DNA of 64,000 nucleotides, taken from contig NZ_BCUV01000002.1 in assembly GCF_001591405.1 (NCBI RefSeq), forward strand, positions 1 through 64,000, in the 5' to 3' direction. The translations under genes and the position numbers were made by a program. A model generated the notes under the pieces. The model saw only the letters and a list, made by a program, of their open reading frames with translations, was not told where the DNA came from and made no database searches. Origin of the DNA: Janibacter terrae NBRC 107853. Its GTDB lineage: Bacteria > Actinomycetota > Actinomycetes > Actinomycetales > Dermatophilaceae. Positions 23,972 to 32,498 of the stretch are shown here, in pieces. Numbering within the stretch: position 1 is the first letter of the stretch; each line of letters starts with the position of its first letter.

Positions 23972-26704
23972 ATGGCCAGCAAGCTCGTCATCGTGGAGTC
24001 CCCCGCCAAGGCGAAGACCATCGCCGGCTACCTCGGCGGCGACTACGTCGTCGAGGCGTCCGTCGGGCACATCCGCGACATCCCCACGCCCTCCGAGATG
24101 CCCGCGGAGATGAAGAAGGGGCCCTTCGGCCGCTTCGGCGTCAACGTCGAGGACGGCTTCGAGCCGTACTACGTCGTGGACCCGGACAAGAAGAAGAAGG
24201 TCACCGAGCTCAAGCGCCTGCTCAAGGACGCCGACACCCTCTACCTCGCCACCGACGAGGACCGCGAGGGCGAGGCGATCGCCTGGCACCTCCTGGAGAC
24301 CCTCAAGCCCAAGGTCCCCGTCAAGCGGATGGTCTTCCACGAGATCACCAAGGAGGCGATCCAGCGGGCCGTCACCGAGACCCGTGACCTCGACCTCGAC
24401 CTCGTCAACGCCCAGGAGTCGCGCCGCATCCTCGACCGCCTCTACGGCTACGAGATCTCGCCCGTCCTGTGGCGCAAGGTCAAGGCCGGTCTGTCCGCCG
24501 GGCGCGTGCAGTCCGTGGCGACCCGCATCGTCGTCGAGCGCGAGCGCGAGCGGATGGCCTTCAAGGTGGCCTCGTACTGGAGCGTCGAGGGCAGCTTCTC
24601 CGCCGGGTCCGCCCCCTTCGCCGCCCGCCTCGCCAGCCTGGACGGGACCAAGGTCGCGACCGGCTCCGACTTCGACGACACCGGTTCGCTCAAGGGCACC
24701 GCCCGCCAGCTCGACGAGCGCGCCGCGACCACGGTCGCCGAGGCGACGATCGCCGCGTCCGTCACGGTCTCCTCGGTCAGCGAGAAGCCGTACACCCGCC
24801 GGCCGTACGCCCCCTTCACGACCTCGACGCTGCAGCAGGAAGCCGGTCGCAAGCTCGGCCTCGGCTCGCGCGCGGCGATGGGCGTCGCGCAGAAGCTGTA
24901 CGAGAACGGCTACATCACGTACATGCGTACCGACAGCACCAACCTCTCCGGCTCGGCCGTCGCCGCAGCCCGGGGGCAGGCGCGCGACATGTACGGCGCG
25001 GACTTCGTCCCCGAGCAGCCGCGCGTGTACGGCAAGAAGGCGAAGAACGCGCAGGAGGCGCACGAGGCGATCCGCCCCGCGGGGGACCGCTTCCGCACCC
25101 CGGCGCAGGTCGCCGGCGAGCTGCGCGGCGACGAGTTCCGGCTCTACGAGCTGATCTGGAAGCGCACGATCGCCTCCCAGATGGCCGACGCGAAGGGCTC
25201 GACCGCGACGATCCGGCTGGCCGCCGACCTCGGCGGCTGCGAGGTCGCCACCGCCGCCGAGTACTCCGCGTCCGGCACCGTCATCACCTTCAAGGGTTTC
25301 CTCGCCGCGTACGAGGAGGGCACCGACGAGCCCCGCGAGTCCACGAAGGACGGCGAGGCCCGGCTGCCGAAGGTCACCGAGGGCACCGCGGTCGACGTCG
25401 TCGACGCGACCCCGAACGGCCACGAGACCTCGCCGCCGGCGCGCTACACCGAGGCCTCGCTCGTGAAGAAGATGGAGGAGCTCGGCATCGGCCGCCCCTC
25501 CACGTACGCCTCGACGATCAGCACGATCCAGGACCGCGGGTACGTCCGCAAGAAGGGCAGCGCCCTCGTCCCGACGTGGCTGGCCTTCGCGGTCACCCGC
25601 CTCATGGAGGTGCACTTCAGCAGCCTCGTCGACTACCGCTTCACCGCCTCGATGGAGGAGGACCTCGACGAGATCGCGTCCGGCTCCGCGGAGCGGGTGG
25701 CGTGGCTGCAGCGCTTCTACTACGGGAGCGAAGGGGGCGGCCAGGGCCTGCACGAGCTGGTCACCGACCTCGGTGACATCGACGCCAGGGCGATCTCCAC
25801 GATCGACATCGGCGACGGCGTCGTCGTGCGGGTGGGGCGCTACGGCCCGTACGTCGAGGAGGTCGTCTCGACCTCGGAGACCCCGAGGCGCGCGACGATC
25901 AACGACGACGTCGCGCCCGACGAGCTGACCCCGGCGATGGCCCGCGAGTACCTCGCGCAGGCCGCCGACGACGGGCGCGTCCTCGGGCAGGACCCGGAGA
26001 CCGGCCGCGACGTCATCGTCAAGACCGGCCGCTACGGCCCCTTCGTCACCGAGGTGCTCGAGGAGGACGTCGAGGACAAGCCAAAGCGGGGCAAGGCCAA
26101 GGTCAAGCCGCGCACCGCCTCCCTCTTCGCGTCGATGGACCCGGCCACGGTCGAGCTCGACACCGCCCTGCAGCTGCTGTCGCTGCCGCGCACCGTGGGC
26201 ACCGTCACCGAGACCAAGACCGCCGAGGACGGCACCGAGACGCAGGTCGAGGTGCCCATCACCGCGCAGAACGGTCGCTACGGCCCGTACCTGAAGAAGG
26301 GCACCGACTCGCGCTCCCTCGAGACCGAGTCGCAGATCTTCGCGATCACGCTCGAGGAGGCCCTGGCGATCTACGCCCAGCCCAAGCAGCGCGGGCGGGC
26401 CGCGGCCAAGCCGCCGCTGGCCGAGTTCGGCGAGGACCCGGTGAGCGGCAAGAAGGTCGTCGTCAAGGACGGGCGCTTCGGCCCGTACGTCACCGACGGT
26501 GAGACGAATGCCACGCTGCGACGTGATGACGAGCCCGAGACGCTCACCGCGGCACGGGCCTACGAGCTCATCGCCGAGAAGCGTGCCAAGGGCCCCGCGA
26601 CCCGCAAGAAGTCGGCGAAGAAGACGGCCAAGAAGACCGTGAAGAAGGCCGCGAAGAAGACGACGAAGGCAGGAGCCAAGAAGGCCGCGACCAAGAAGGC
26701 GTGA
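23972..26704 (+). CDS. topA: DNA topoisomerase I (type IA)
   Basis: The 910-residue enzyme relaxes negative supercoils. The TOPRIM domain begins KLVIVESPAKAKTIAGYLGG and contains ATDEDREGEAIAWHL; the active-site tyrosine is in YITYMRTDST (Y317). The C-terminal half has repeated GRYGPYV-type modules and no zinc fingers. It ends in a lysine/alanine-rich tail (about the last 35 residues, AKKTAKK-like repeats), a typical actinobacterial DNA-binding tail. ATG 23972 follows AGAAGAGGC. The upstream region shared with the divergent dioxygenase contains a TACGGT box near 23897. Confidence 0.97.
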   Translation: MASKLVIVESPAKAKTIAGYLGGDYVVEASVGHIRDIPTPSEMPAEMKKGPFGRFGVNVEDGFEPYYVVDPDKKKKVTELKRLLKDADTLYLATDEDREGEAIAWHLLETLKPKVPVKRMVFHEITKEAIQRAVTETRDLDLDLVNAQESRRILDRLYGYEISPVLWRKVKAGLSAGRVQSVATRIVVERERERMAFKVASYWSVEGSFSAGSAPFAARLASLDGTKVATGSDFDDTGSLKGTARQLDERAATTVAEATIAASVTVSSVSEKPYTRRPYAPFTTSTLQQEAGRKLGLGSRAAMGVAQKLYENGYITYMRTDSTNLSGSAVAAARGQARDMYGADFVPEQPRVYGKKAKNAQEAHEAIRPAGDRFRTPAQVAGELRGDEFRLYELIWKRTIASQMADAKGSTATIRLAADLGGCEVATAAEYSASGTVITFKGFLAAYEEGTDEPRESTKDGEARLPKVTEGTAVDVVDATPNGHETSPPARYTEASLVKKMEELGIGRPSTYASTISTIQDRGYVRKKGSALVPTWLAFAVTRLMEVHFSSLVDYRFTASMEEDLDEIASGSAERVAWLQRFYYGSEGGGQGLHELVTDLGDIDARAISTIDIGDGVVVRVGRYGPYVEEVVSTSETPRRATINDDVAPDELTPAMAREYLAQAADDGRVLGQDPETGRDVIVKTGRYGPFVTEVLEEDVEDKPKRGKAKVKPRTASLFASMDPATVELDTALQLLSLPRTVGTVTETKTAEDGTETQVEVPITAQNGRYGPYLKKGTDSRSLETESQIFAITLEEALAIYAQPKQRGRAAAKPPLAEFGEDPVSGKKVVVKDGRFGPYVTDGETNATLRRDDEPETLTAARAYELIAEKRAKGPATRKKSAKKTAKKTVKKAAKKTTKAGAKKAATKKA

Positions 26705-26705
26705 G

Positions 26706-26725
26706 CCCCGTCGGTGGCGACGGGG
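26706..26725 (+). terminator. Short hairpin after topA, possible weak terminator
   Basis: CCCCGTC (26706-26712) pairs with GACGGGG (26719-26725) around a 6-base loop immediately after the topA stop. It is short and has no T-run, so it may be weak or incidental. Confidence 0.3.
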
Positions 26726-26797
26726 GATGGACTCCCGTTGCCGCTGTGGTTACCGATGGGTATGGTCCGGGCAACCCGCGTACCCAGAGGAGCAGCG

Positions 26798-27250
26798 ATG
26801 GAGCTCGACCCGACGACCTTCGACACGATGACCCCGCAGGAGTTCGCCCGGACGGTCAAGGGCATGTCCGACCGCGAGCTCAGCGAGACGATGCGGGGTG
26901 AGCTGCGGATCCCGATCCTCGACGCGGTCTTCGCGCGCTTCCCCGGCCTCTTCCGTCCCGAGCGGGCGGCGGGGCTGCACGGCACCGTCCAGTTCCGCAT
27001 CACGGGCGGGCCGGACGAGCGGCCGCACGACACCTACGAGATCGTCGTCGCCGACGGCACGTGCACCATCTCCGAGACGCCGGGGGAGTCCTACGACGCC
27101 TCGCTGATGATGGCGCCGCCGGAGTTCATGAAGATCGCGACGGGCCGCGGCAACCCGACGATGCTCGCGATGCGCGGCAAGATCAAGGTCAGGGGCGACC
27201 TCGCCCTGGCCGCGAAGTTCCCCACCCTCTTCGACATCCCGAAGGCGTGA
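26798..27250 (+). CDS. SCP2 sterol-binding domain protein
   Basis: The 150-residue protein consists of one SCP2-type lipid-binding domain (about 30-145), with GTVQFRITGG, EIVVADGTCTI and MAMRGKIKVRGDLALAAKF. Such domains bind acyl-CoA or other lipids. ATG 26798 follows CAGAGGAGCAGCG. The stop codon is nearly overlapped by the acyl-CoA synthetase gene, so the two probably form an operon handling a lipid or fatty acid. Confidence 0.87.
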   Translation: MELDPTTFDTMTPQEFARTVKGMSDRELSETMRGELRIPILDAVFARFPGLFRPERAAGLHGTVQFRITGGPDERPHDTYEIVVADGTCTISETPGESYDASLMMAPPEFMKIATGRGNPTMLAMRGKIKVRGDLALAAKFPTLFDIPKA

Positions 27251-27258
27251 GCGCTGAC

Positions 27259-28830
27259 ATGAACCCCCTGATCATCGCCAAGACCATGGCCAAGCGCGGC
27301 ATGCTCAACCCCGGACCCCCGGCAGCCCAGGTCAAGCAGCTCGCCGCGCTCCGGAAGTGGGGCTTCGGCCTCGCCGGTGAGCTGCGCCAGGCCGCGGGCC
27401 GCTCGCCCCGGACCGTCGCCGTCATCGACGAGACCCGGGGCGCCACGACCTACGCGGAGCTGCTCGCCAACTCCGAGAAGGTCGCCGTCATCCTGCGTGA
27501 GCTCGGCTTCGGCCCGGGCGACCGGATCGGGCTGCTCGCCCGCAACCACGTCCAGGCCATCGAGGTCATGTGCGCCACGTCAGCGGTCGGCATCGACCTC
27601 GTCCTCGGCAACACCGGCCTCGCCGGGCCGCAGCTGGCGCTCGTCGCGGAGGAGCAGGGCATCCAGGCCCTGATCCACGACGACGAGTTCGCCGAGGTCG
27701 TCGAGCACCTGCCGCAGTCCCTGCCGCGGGTCACCGAGACCGAGCTGGCCGACCGGGTCGCGCGGACCGCGCGCCCGAGCGAGCTGCCCGTCCCCGCCCG
27801 GGGTGGCCGCACGATCATCCTCACGTCCGGCACGACCGGCACGCCGAAGGGAGCGGCCCGCAAGACCCCCGGTGGGTTCGGCCCGCTCATCTCGATCATC
27901 GACCGGATCCCCCTTCGTGCCCACGACCGGATCCTCATCGCGGCCCCGATCTTCCACACCTGGGGCTACGCCGCCATGCAGCTGTCGATGGCGCTGCGCG
28001 CGACGATCGTCCTGCAGCGTCGCTTCACGCCCGAGGCGGCCCGCGCGGCCCTCGAGGAGCTGCAGCCCGACGCGATGTTCGCCATCCCCGTGATGCTCCA
28101 GCGGATGATGGAGCTGCCGAGCGACCCGGCCGCGCGGGAGCGCCGCCGGCTGCGGGTCGTCGCGACCTCCGGCTCGGCCTACCCCTCCGGCTTCACGCGG
28201 CGGTTCATGGACGAGTACGGCGACGTCCTGTACAACCTGTACGGCTCGACCGAGGCCTCGTGGGTGTGCATCGCGACCCCGGCCGACCTGCGGCGCCACC
28301 CCAACACCGCGGGCACGCCGCCGCTCGGCACCGTCGTCAGGATCCTCGACGACGACGGGCGCGAGGTCCCACCGGGCGAGAAGGGCCGCATCTTCTGCGG
28401 CAACGAGCTCGTCTTCGACGGCTACACCAACGGCAACACCAAGGACTTCGTCGACGGGCTCGTCTCCACGGGGGACATCGGCCACGTCGAGGGCGACCTG
28501 TACTTCGTCGACGGTCGTGACGACGACATGATCATCAGCGGCGGTGAGAACGTCTACCCCATCGAGGTCGAGGGGCTGCTCGCGGAGCACCCGGCCGTCC
28601 GCGAGGTCTCGGTCATCGGTGTCCCCGACCCGGACTTCGGTCAGCGGCTGGCTGCCTTCGTCGCGCTCAACGAGGGCCAGGGCCTCACCGGTGACGACGT
28701 CCGGGAGCACGTGCGCGCCAACCGCGCGCGGCACTGCGTCCCCCGCGAGGTCGTCTTCCTCGACGAGCTCCCGCGCAATGCGACCGGCAAGGTCCTGGCC
28801 CGGGAGCTGCGCAAGACCTTCCCGGGCTGA
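27259..28830 (+). CDS. Acyl-CoA synthetase (AMP-dependent, FadD-like)
   Basis: The 523-residue ligase activates a fatty acid with ATP and CoA. Motifs are ILTSGTTGTPKGAAR, YGSTEAS, STGDIGHVEGDLYFVDGRDD, GGENVYPIEVE and the C-terminal RNATGKVLARELR with the catalytic lysine. ATG 27259 is chosen; GTG 27247, which overlaps the SCP2 stop (GTGA), is an equally possible start adding four residues. Chain-length preference is not readable. It is translationally linked to the SCP2 gene upstream. Confidence 0.9.
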   Translation: MNPLIIAKTMAKRGMLNPGPPAAQVKQLAALRKWGFGLAGELRQAAGRSPRTVAVIDETRGATTYAELLANSEKVAVILRELGFGPGDRIGLLARNHVQAIEVMCATSAVGIDLVLGNTGLAGPQLALVAEEQGIQALIHDDEFAEVVEHLPQSLPRVTETELADRVARTARPSELPVPARGGRTIILTSGTTGTPKGAARKTPGGFGPLISIIDRIPLRAHDRILIAAPIFHTWGYAAMQLSMALRATIVLQRRFTPEAARAALEELQPDAMFAIPVMLQRMMELPSDPAARERRRLRVVATSGSAYPSGFTRRFMDEYGDVLYNLYGSTEASWVCIATPADLRRHPNTAGTPPLGTVVRILDDDGREVPPGEKGRIFCGNELVFDGYTNGNTKDFVDGLVSTGDIGHVEGDLYFVDGRDDDMIISGGENVYPIEVEGLLAEHPAVREVSVIGVPDPDFGQRLAAFVALNEGQGLTGDDVREHVRANRARHCVPREVVFLDELPRNATGKVLARELRKTFPG

Positions 28831-28860
28831 CGTGCAGCCGTCCCCGGACGAGGTGCCTCG

Positions 28861-29295
28861 ATGAGGCTGTGGAGCCTGGACCCGACCCAGCTCGACCGGG
28901 CCGCCCTCGTGTCCGGCTGGCGGGAGGGCCTGCTCGCGCAGGCCGTCCTGCTCGGCCGGACGAAGGGGTACACGCGCCACCCCCAGCTCGAGCGGTTCCG
29001 GGCGCTCGGGGAACCGGTGACCGGCGTGGTCACCTGGCTCTCCGGCCTCGCGGACGAGGCCGACCGGCGGGGTTACCGCTTCGACCGGACACGGCTCTCG
29101 GGTCCCGGCGACCCGGGACTGCGGATGATCGTCACCGACGGGCAGCTCGCCCTCGAGCACGCCCACCTGCTCGCCAAGTGCGAGCAGCGCGCACCCGAGT
29201 GGGCGGCCGCCCTGCGCCTCGAGGGCCCGCGCCCGCACCCGCTCTTCGACGTCGTGCCCGGACCGGTCGAGGCCTGGGAGCGGGCCGGGTCGTGA
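28861..29295 (+). CDS. Pyrimidine dimer DNA glycosylase (T4 endonuclease V-like)
   Basis: The 144-residue protein matches the pyrimidine dimer DNA glycosylase family: MRLWSLDP start, WREGLLAQAVLLGRTKGYTRHPQLERF and HLLAKCEQRAPEW. The family nicks DNA at UV dimers using its N-terminal amino group. Here residue 2 is arginine, where the T4 enzyme exposes threonine, so the chemistry may differ. ATG 28861 is 30 bases past the acyl-CoA synthetase stop; GAGGTG lies upstream. It converges with the beta-lactamase-like gene. Confidence 0.8.
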   Translation: MRLWSLDPTQLDRAALVSGWREGLLAQAVLLGRTKGYTRHPQLERFRALGEPVTGVVTWLSGLADEADRRGYRFDRTRLSGPGDPGLRMIVTDGQLALEHAHLLAKCEQRAPEWAAALRLEGPRPHPLFDVVPGPVEAWERAGS

Positions 29296-29311
29296 CGGCG
29301 CGGCCGGGGGC

Positions 29312-30652
29312 CTACAGCCAGGCGCCGAAGGCCAGCGGCTCGCGGGTGAAGCGGTAGGTCGCCCAGCTGAAGTGGCTCACCGTCCCCTCCCCGTCCCGGT
29401 GCACGACGAGGTGCTCGCCCGCCTCGCGGCCGGAGACGGTGACGAAGCGGTCGGTGCCCGCGGACTCGAAGACCGACGACGGCTGCTCCTTGGGCTGACC
29501 CGCGACGCGGGCCTCGAGCACCCCCTGCCGGACCGACAGCACGAAGTGCATGCCCTCGGAGTACCAGTGGCCGAGCAGCGGCACGAGGTCCTCGGGCAGG
29601 TCGGTGCCCGGCACCCACGCCTCGGCGGGCACCGGCTCGCGCTCGATCGCGATGGTGCCGAGCTCGATGGCGGCCGCCGCCGGCGGGACGGGCGCGGTGT
29701 TGTTCATGAGGACCACGCCCGTCGTCGCCGAGGCGCGCTCGGTGAAGACGCCGGTGATCGACCCCGGCCAGCCGCCGGTGTGACCGACCCACGTCCGCCC
29801 CTCGTGCCGGACGAGCTGCAGGCCGAGGCCCCACGCGGAGGTCCAGCCGACGGTGTCCGCCATGACCTGCGGCTGGCACATCTCCTCGAGCGTGCCGGCG
29901 GAGAGGACCTCCTCGACCGGGTCGGCGATGAACCCACCCCACCGGGCCATGTCGGCGAGCGTCGAGCGCAGCCCGCCCGCGGGGTCCAGGGCCCGCGCGT
30001 CGAAGACCGGCTCGGGCACCGGGACGTCGGCGAAGGGCGGGACGAAGTACCCCTTCGCCTGCCGCCCGGAGGGTGCGGTGCCGGTGCGCCGCATCTCCAG
30101 CGGGTCGAGGATGCGTCGGCGGACCGAGTCCTCCCAGCTGCACCCGTCGAGGCGGGAGATGATCTCGCCGAGCGTCGCGTACGCGAGGTTGGAGTAGTGC
30201 CAGCGGTCGTGCGGCCGACCGACCCGTTCGGCCTGCGACCAGCCGGCGAGCAGCTCCTCCCGGGTGGGCATGACCATCGTGTCGAAGACGTCGCCGACCG
30301 GCTCGCGCTGCATCCCTGAGGTGTGCGAGAGCAGCTGGCGGATCGTCACGCCCGGGTGCGCGGCGTCGGCGAGGTGGGTCTCGACGGTGTCGTCGAGGTC
30401 GAGGCGGCCCTCGTCGCGCAGCGCCATCGTGACCACCGCGGTGAAGGTCTTGGAGTTGCTCGCGACGGGGTACTGGGTGTCCTCGTCGGGGGCGTCACCC
30501 GGGCGGTCGACATCGACCGTGCCGATCCCCGTGGACCACTCGAGACGGCCCCGTCGGGCGACGCCGGCGGCGAGCCCCGGCACCCGCCCGTCGGTCTGCG
30601 CGGTCAGGGCGCGGGCGGTCAGGGCGCGGGCGGTCTCGTCGCTGAAGGTCAC
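29312..30652 (-). CDS. Serine beta-lactamase-like hydrolase (class C/esterase fold)
   Basis: The 446-residue protein has the SxxK motif SNSK (S65-K68), the YSN motif in RWHYSNLAYATLGE and HTGG as the KTG equivalent, followed by an extra C-terminal beta domain (about 340-446). It has no signal peptide, so it is probably an intracellular esterase or peptidase rather than a resistance enzyme. GTG 30652 is 6 bases after TACCTT, a leaderless start. Near its N-terminus a 15-bp tandem repeat encodes repeated ALTAR. Confidence 0.87.
   Translation of the reverse strand: MTFSDETARALTARALTAQTDGRVPGLAAGVARRGRLEWSTGIGTVDVDRPGDAPDEDTQYPVASNSKTFTAVVTMALRDEGRLDLDDTVETHLADAAHPGVTIRQLLSHTSGMQREPVGDVFDTMVMPTREELLAGWSQAERVGRPHDRWHYSNLAYATLGEIISRLDGCSWEDSVRRRILDPLEMRRTGTAPSGRQAKGYFVPPFADVPVPEPVFDARALDPAGGLRSTLADMARWGGFIADPVEEVLSAGTLEEMCQPQVMADTVGWTSAWGLGLQLVRHEGRTWVGHTGGWPGSITGVFTERASATTGVVLMNNTAPVPPAAAAIELGTIAIEREPVPAEAWVPGTDLPEDLVPLLGHWYSEGMHFVLSVRQGVLEARVAGQPKEQPSSVFESAGTDRFVTVSGREAGEHLVVHRDGEGTVSHFSWATYRFTREPLAFGAWL
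30601..30635. repeat. 15-bp tandem repeat, 2.3 copies
   Basis: The unit CGGTCAGGGCGCGGG occurs at 30601-30615 and 30616-30630, with five further bases. It is in frame within the beta-lactamase-like gene and duplicates ALTAR in the N-terminal helix. Confidence 0.8.
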
Positions 30653-30658
30653 CGGCCC

Positions 30659-30664
30659 AAGGTA
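30659..30664 (-). promoter_or_regulatory. -10 box of leaderless beta-lactamase-like gene
   Basis: TACCTT on the minus strand, 6 bases before GTG 30652. Confidence 0.55.
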
Positions 30665-30714
30665 TCCCCGTGGTGCCGGCGTCCGCGTCCTCGCGGCGCT
30701 CGGTCGGTGCGGGC

Positions 30715-31719
30715 TCAGCGGGCGATGAACCCCTGGGCCTGCAGCCACTCCATGGCGACGTCGGCGGGGTCCTCGCCGTCGACGTCCACCTTGGCGTTGA
30801 GGTCGATCAGCACCTCGTCGGTGAGCTCTTCGACGACGGGCGCGAAGAGGTCGACGACCGCCGGGTGCTCGTCGACGACCCGCTCGGTGAGCACGGGCGC
30901 GACGTTGTACTTGGGGAAGAAGGCCTTGTCGTCCTCGAGCACGACGAGGTCGAGCGCCTTGATCCGGCCGTCGGTCGTGAAGACCTCGCCGAAGGTGCAC
31001 GTGCCGGTGTCGGTCGCCTGGTAGATCGCGCCGGTGTCGAGGACCTTGACGTTGTCGTCGGGGAAGCTCCTACCGCGGGTCAGCCCGTAGGCCTTGAGCA
31101 TCGGGCCGAAGCCGTCGTTGCGGTTGTTGAACTCCGACTCCACGCAGAAAGTCAGGTCCTCCTCGGGGACGTCCTTCAGCTGCGACAGCTTGCTGATGCC
31201 GAGCCGCTCGATCTCCTCGCGCGGGCCGGCGAAGCCGTAGGTGTTGTTCATCGGCGCCGGCTCGAGCCAGACGAGCTGGTTGTCCGCCAGGTCCCGGTCG
31301 CGGACGGCCTCGTACTGCTTCTGCTCGTCGGGGATGGGGGTGGTCTCGCCGAGGTAGGCGATCCACGCCGTCCCGGTGTACTCCCACTGCATCTGCACCT
31401 GGTCCTCGATCATCGCCTGCCGGGCGCTGGAGGAGCCGGGGATGTTGGTGAGGTCCGGGGCCTCGGCGCCCGCAGCCCGCAGGAGGATCACGGCCATCTT
31501 GCCGAGGATGAGCTGCTCGGTGAAGTTCTTCGACCCGACGCCGATCGTCGCGCCCGACAGGTCGATGTCGGCGATGGGGCCGGCGGCCTCGCCCGACGGC
31601 ACGAAACCACCGCTCGTCCCGAGGCCGCAGCCGGCGAGACCCAGGCCGAGCGCGCCGGCGCCGCCGAGGAGCAGCGCGCGTCGCGTCGGGCCGGGCGAAG
31701 GGGGGCGACGTCGCGTCAT
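30715..31719 (-). CDS. Glycine betaine/choline ABC transporter substrate-binding lipoprotein (OsmF-like)
   Basis: The 334-residue protein has an arginine-rich signal peptide with lipobox LAGC (C31), then an OpuAC-type binding domain starting IGVGSKNFTEQLILGKM. The aromatic- and methionine-rich segments (WEYTGTAWIAYLGE) fit binding of quaternary amines. It is the last gene of a permease-ATPase-permease-binding protein operon. ATG 31719 shares one base with the permease stop (TGATG). Exact ligand (betaine, choline or proline betaine) cannot be told. Confidence 0.93.
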   Translation of the reverse strand: MTRRRPPSPGPTRRALLLGGAGALGLGLAGCGLGTSGGFVPSGEAAGPIADIDLSGATIGVGSKNFTEQLILGKMAVILLRAAGAEAPDLTNIPGSSSARQAMIEDQVQMQWEYTGTAWIAYLGETTPIPDEQKQYEAVRDRDLADNQLVWLEPAPMNNTYGFAGPREEIERLGISKLSQLKDVPEEDLTFCVESEFNNRNDGFGPMLKAYGLTRGRSFPDDNVKVLDTGAIYQATDTGTCTFGEVFTTDGRIKALDLVVLEDDKAFFPKYNVAPVLTERVVDEHPAVVDLFAPVVEELTDEVLIDLNAKVDVDGEDPADVAMEWLQAQGFIAR

Positions 31720-32498
31720 CACTGGGTCCCCTTGGGCGTGAGGACCAGCTCGAGCACCCGGCCCGCCCAGTCGATGAGCAGGGCGAGGACCGCGATGATG
31801 ACGGCGCCGCTCACGAGGATCGGGTAACGGAAGAGCGTGATGCCGGTGACGATGAGCGCCCCGAGCCCGCCCGCGTTGACGAAGGTCGCGAAGCTCGCGG
31901 CGCCGACGACGAGCACGAGGGCGGTGCGCACGCCGGCCATGATCACCGGCATCGCGAGGGGCAGCTCGACGCGGCGGAGCACGTCGAGCGGCGACATGCC
32001 CATGCCGCGCGCGGCCTCGACGAGGGTGTGGTCGACCTGCTGGAGGCCGACGATCGTGTTGCGCAGCACCGGGAGGAACCCGTAGATCGCCAGGCTGATC
32101 ACGGCCGTGCGGGTGCCGAAGCCGAGCCACATCGCGAGCAGCACGATGAGGCCGATGACCGGGGCGGCCTGGCCGGCGTTGGCGACCGCGGTGATCGGTC
32201 CGGCGAACCGGCGGGCGGGCCCGCGCGTGAGGATGATGCCGGTCGGGATCGCGGTGACGAGCACGACGGCGGTCGTGACGAGGGTGAGCTCGACGTGCTC
32301 GCGGGTGAGGTCGAGGATCGTGCCCCAGGCGAGCTGCCGGTTCTCGATCTCGTCGAGGTCCGCGTTCTGCCGCCAGAGCGCCCAGCCGCCGAGGACGGCG
32401 GCGCAGAGCAGCGGGAGACCGACGAGCAGGCCGATCGTCGTGCGCCGGTCCTCGACACCGGTGTCCGCGGACGAAGGGGAGGGGAGCGCGTCGGTCAT
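31719..32498 (-). CDS. Glycine betaine/choline ABC transporter permease (second)
   Basis: The 259-residue protein has about six membrane segments and the permease EAA-type loop VEAARGMGMSPLDVLRRVELPLAMPV. It belongs to the ProW/OpuCB family and has a longer N-terminus than the other permease (34338-33697). Its start overlaps the ATPase stop by 4 bases, and it is coupled to the substrate-binding gene. Two different permeases imply a heterodimeric channel. Confidence 0.93.
   Translation of the reverse strand: MTDALPSPSSADTGVEDRRTTIGLLVGLPLLCAAVLGGWALWRQNADLDEIENRQLAWGTILDLTREHVELTLVTTAVVLVTAIPTGIILTRGPARRFAGPITAVANAGQAAPVIGLIVLLAMWLGFGTRTAVISLAIYGFLPVLRNTIVGLQQVDHTLVEAARGMGMSPLDVLRRVELPLAMPVIMAGVRTALVLVVGAASFATFVNAGGLGALIVTGITLFRYPILVSGAVIIAVLALLIDWAGRVLELVLTPKGTQ

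Noticed and set aside
29312-30652. An antibiotic-resistance beta-lactamase
   Set aside because: The motifs fit the broad serine beta-lactamase/esterase fold, but there is no signal peptide and a large extra C-terminal domain, so a resistance role is unsupported.
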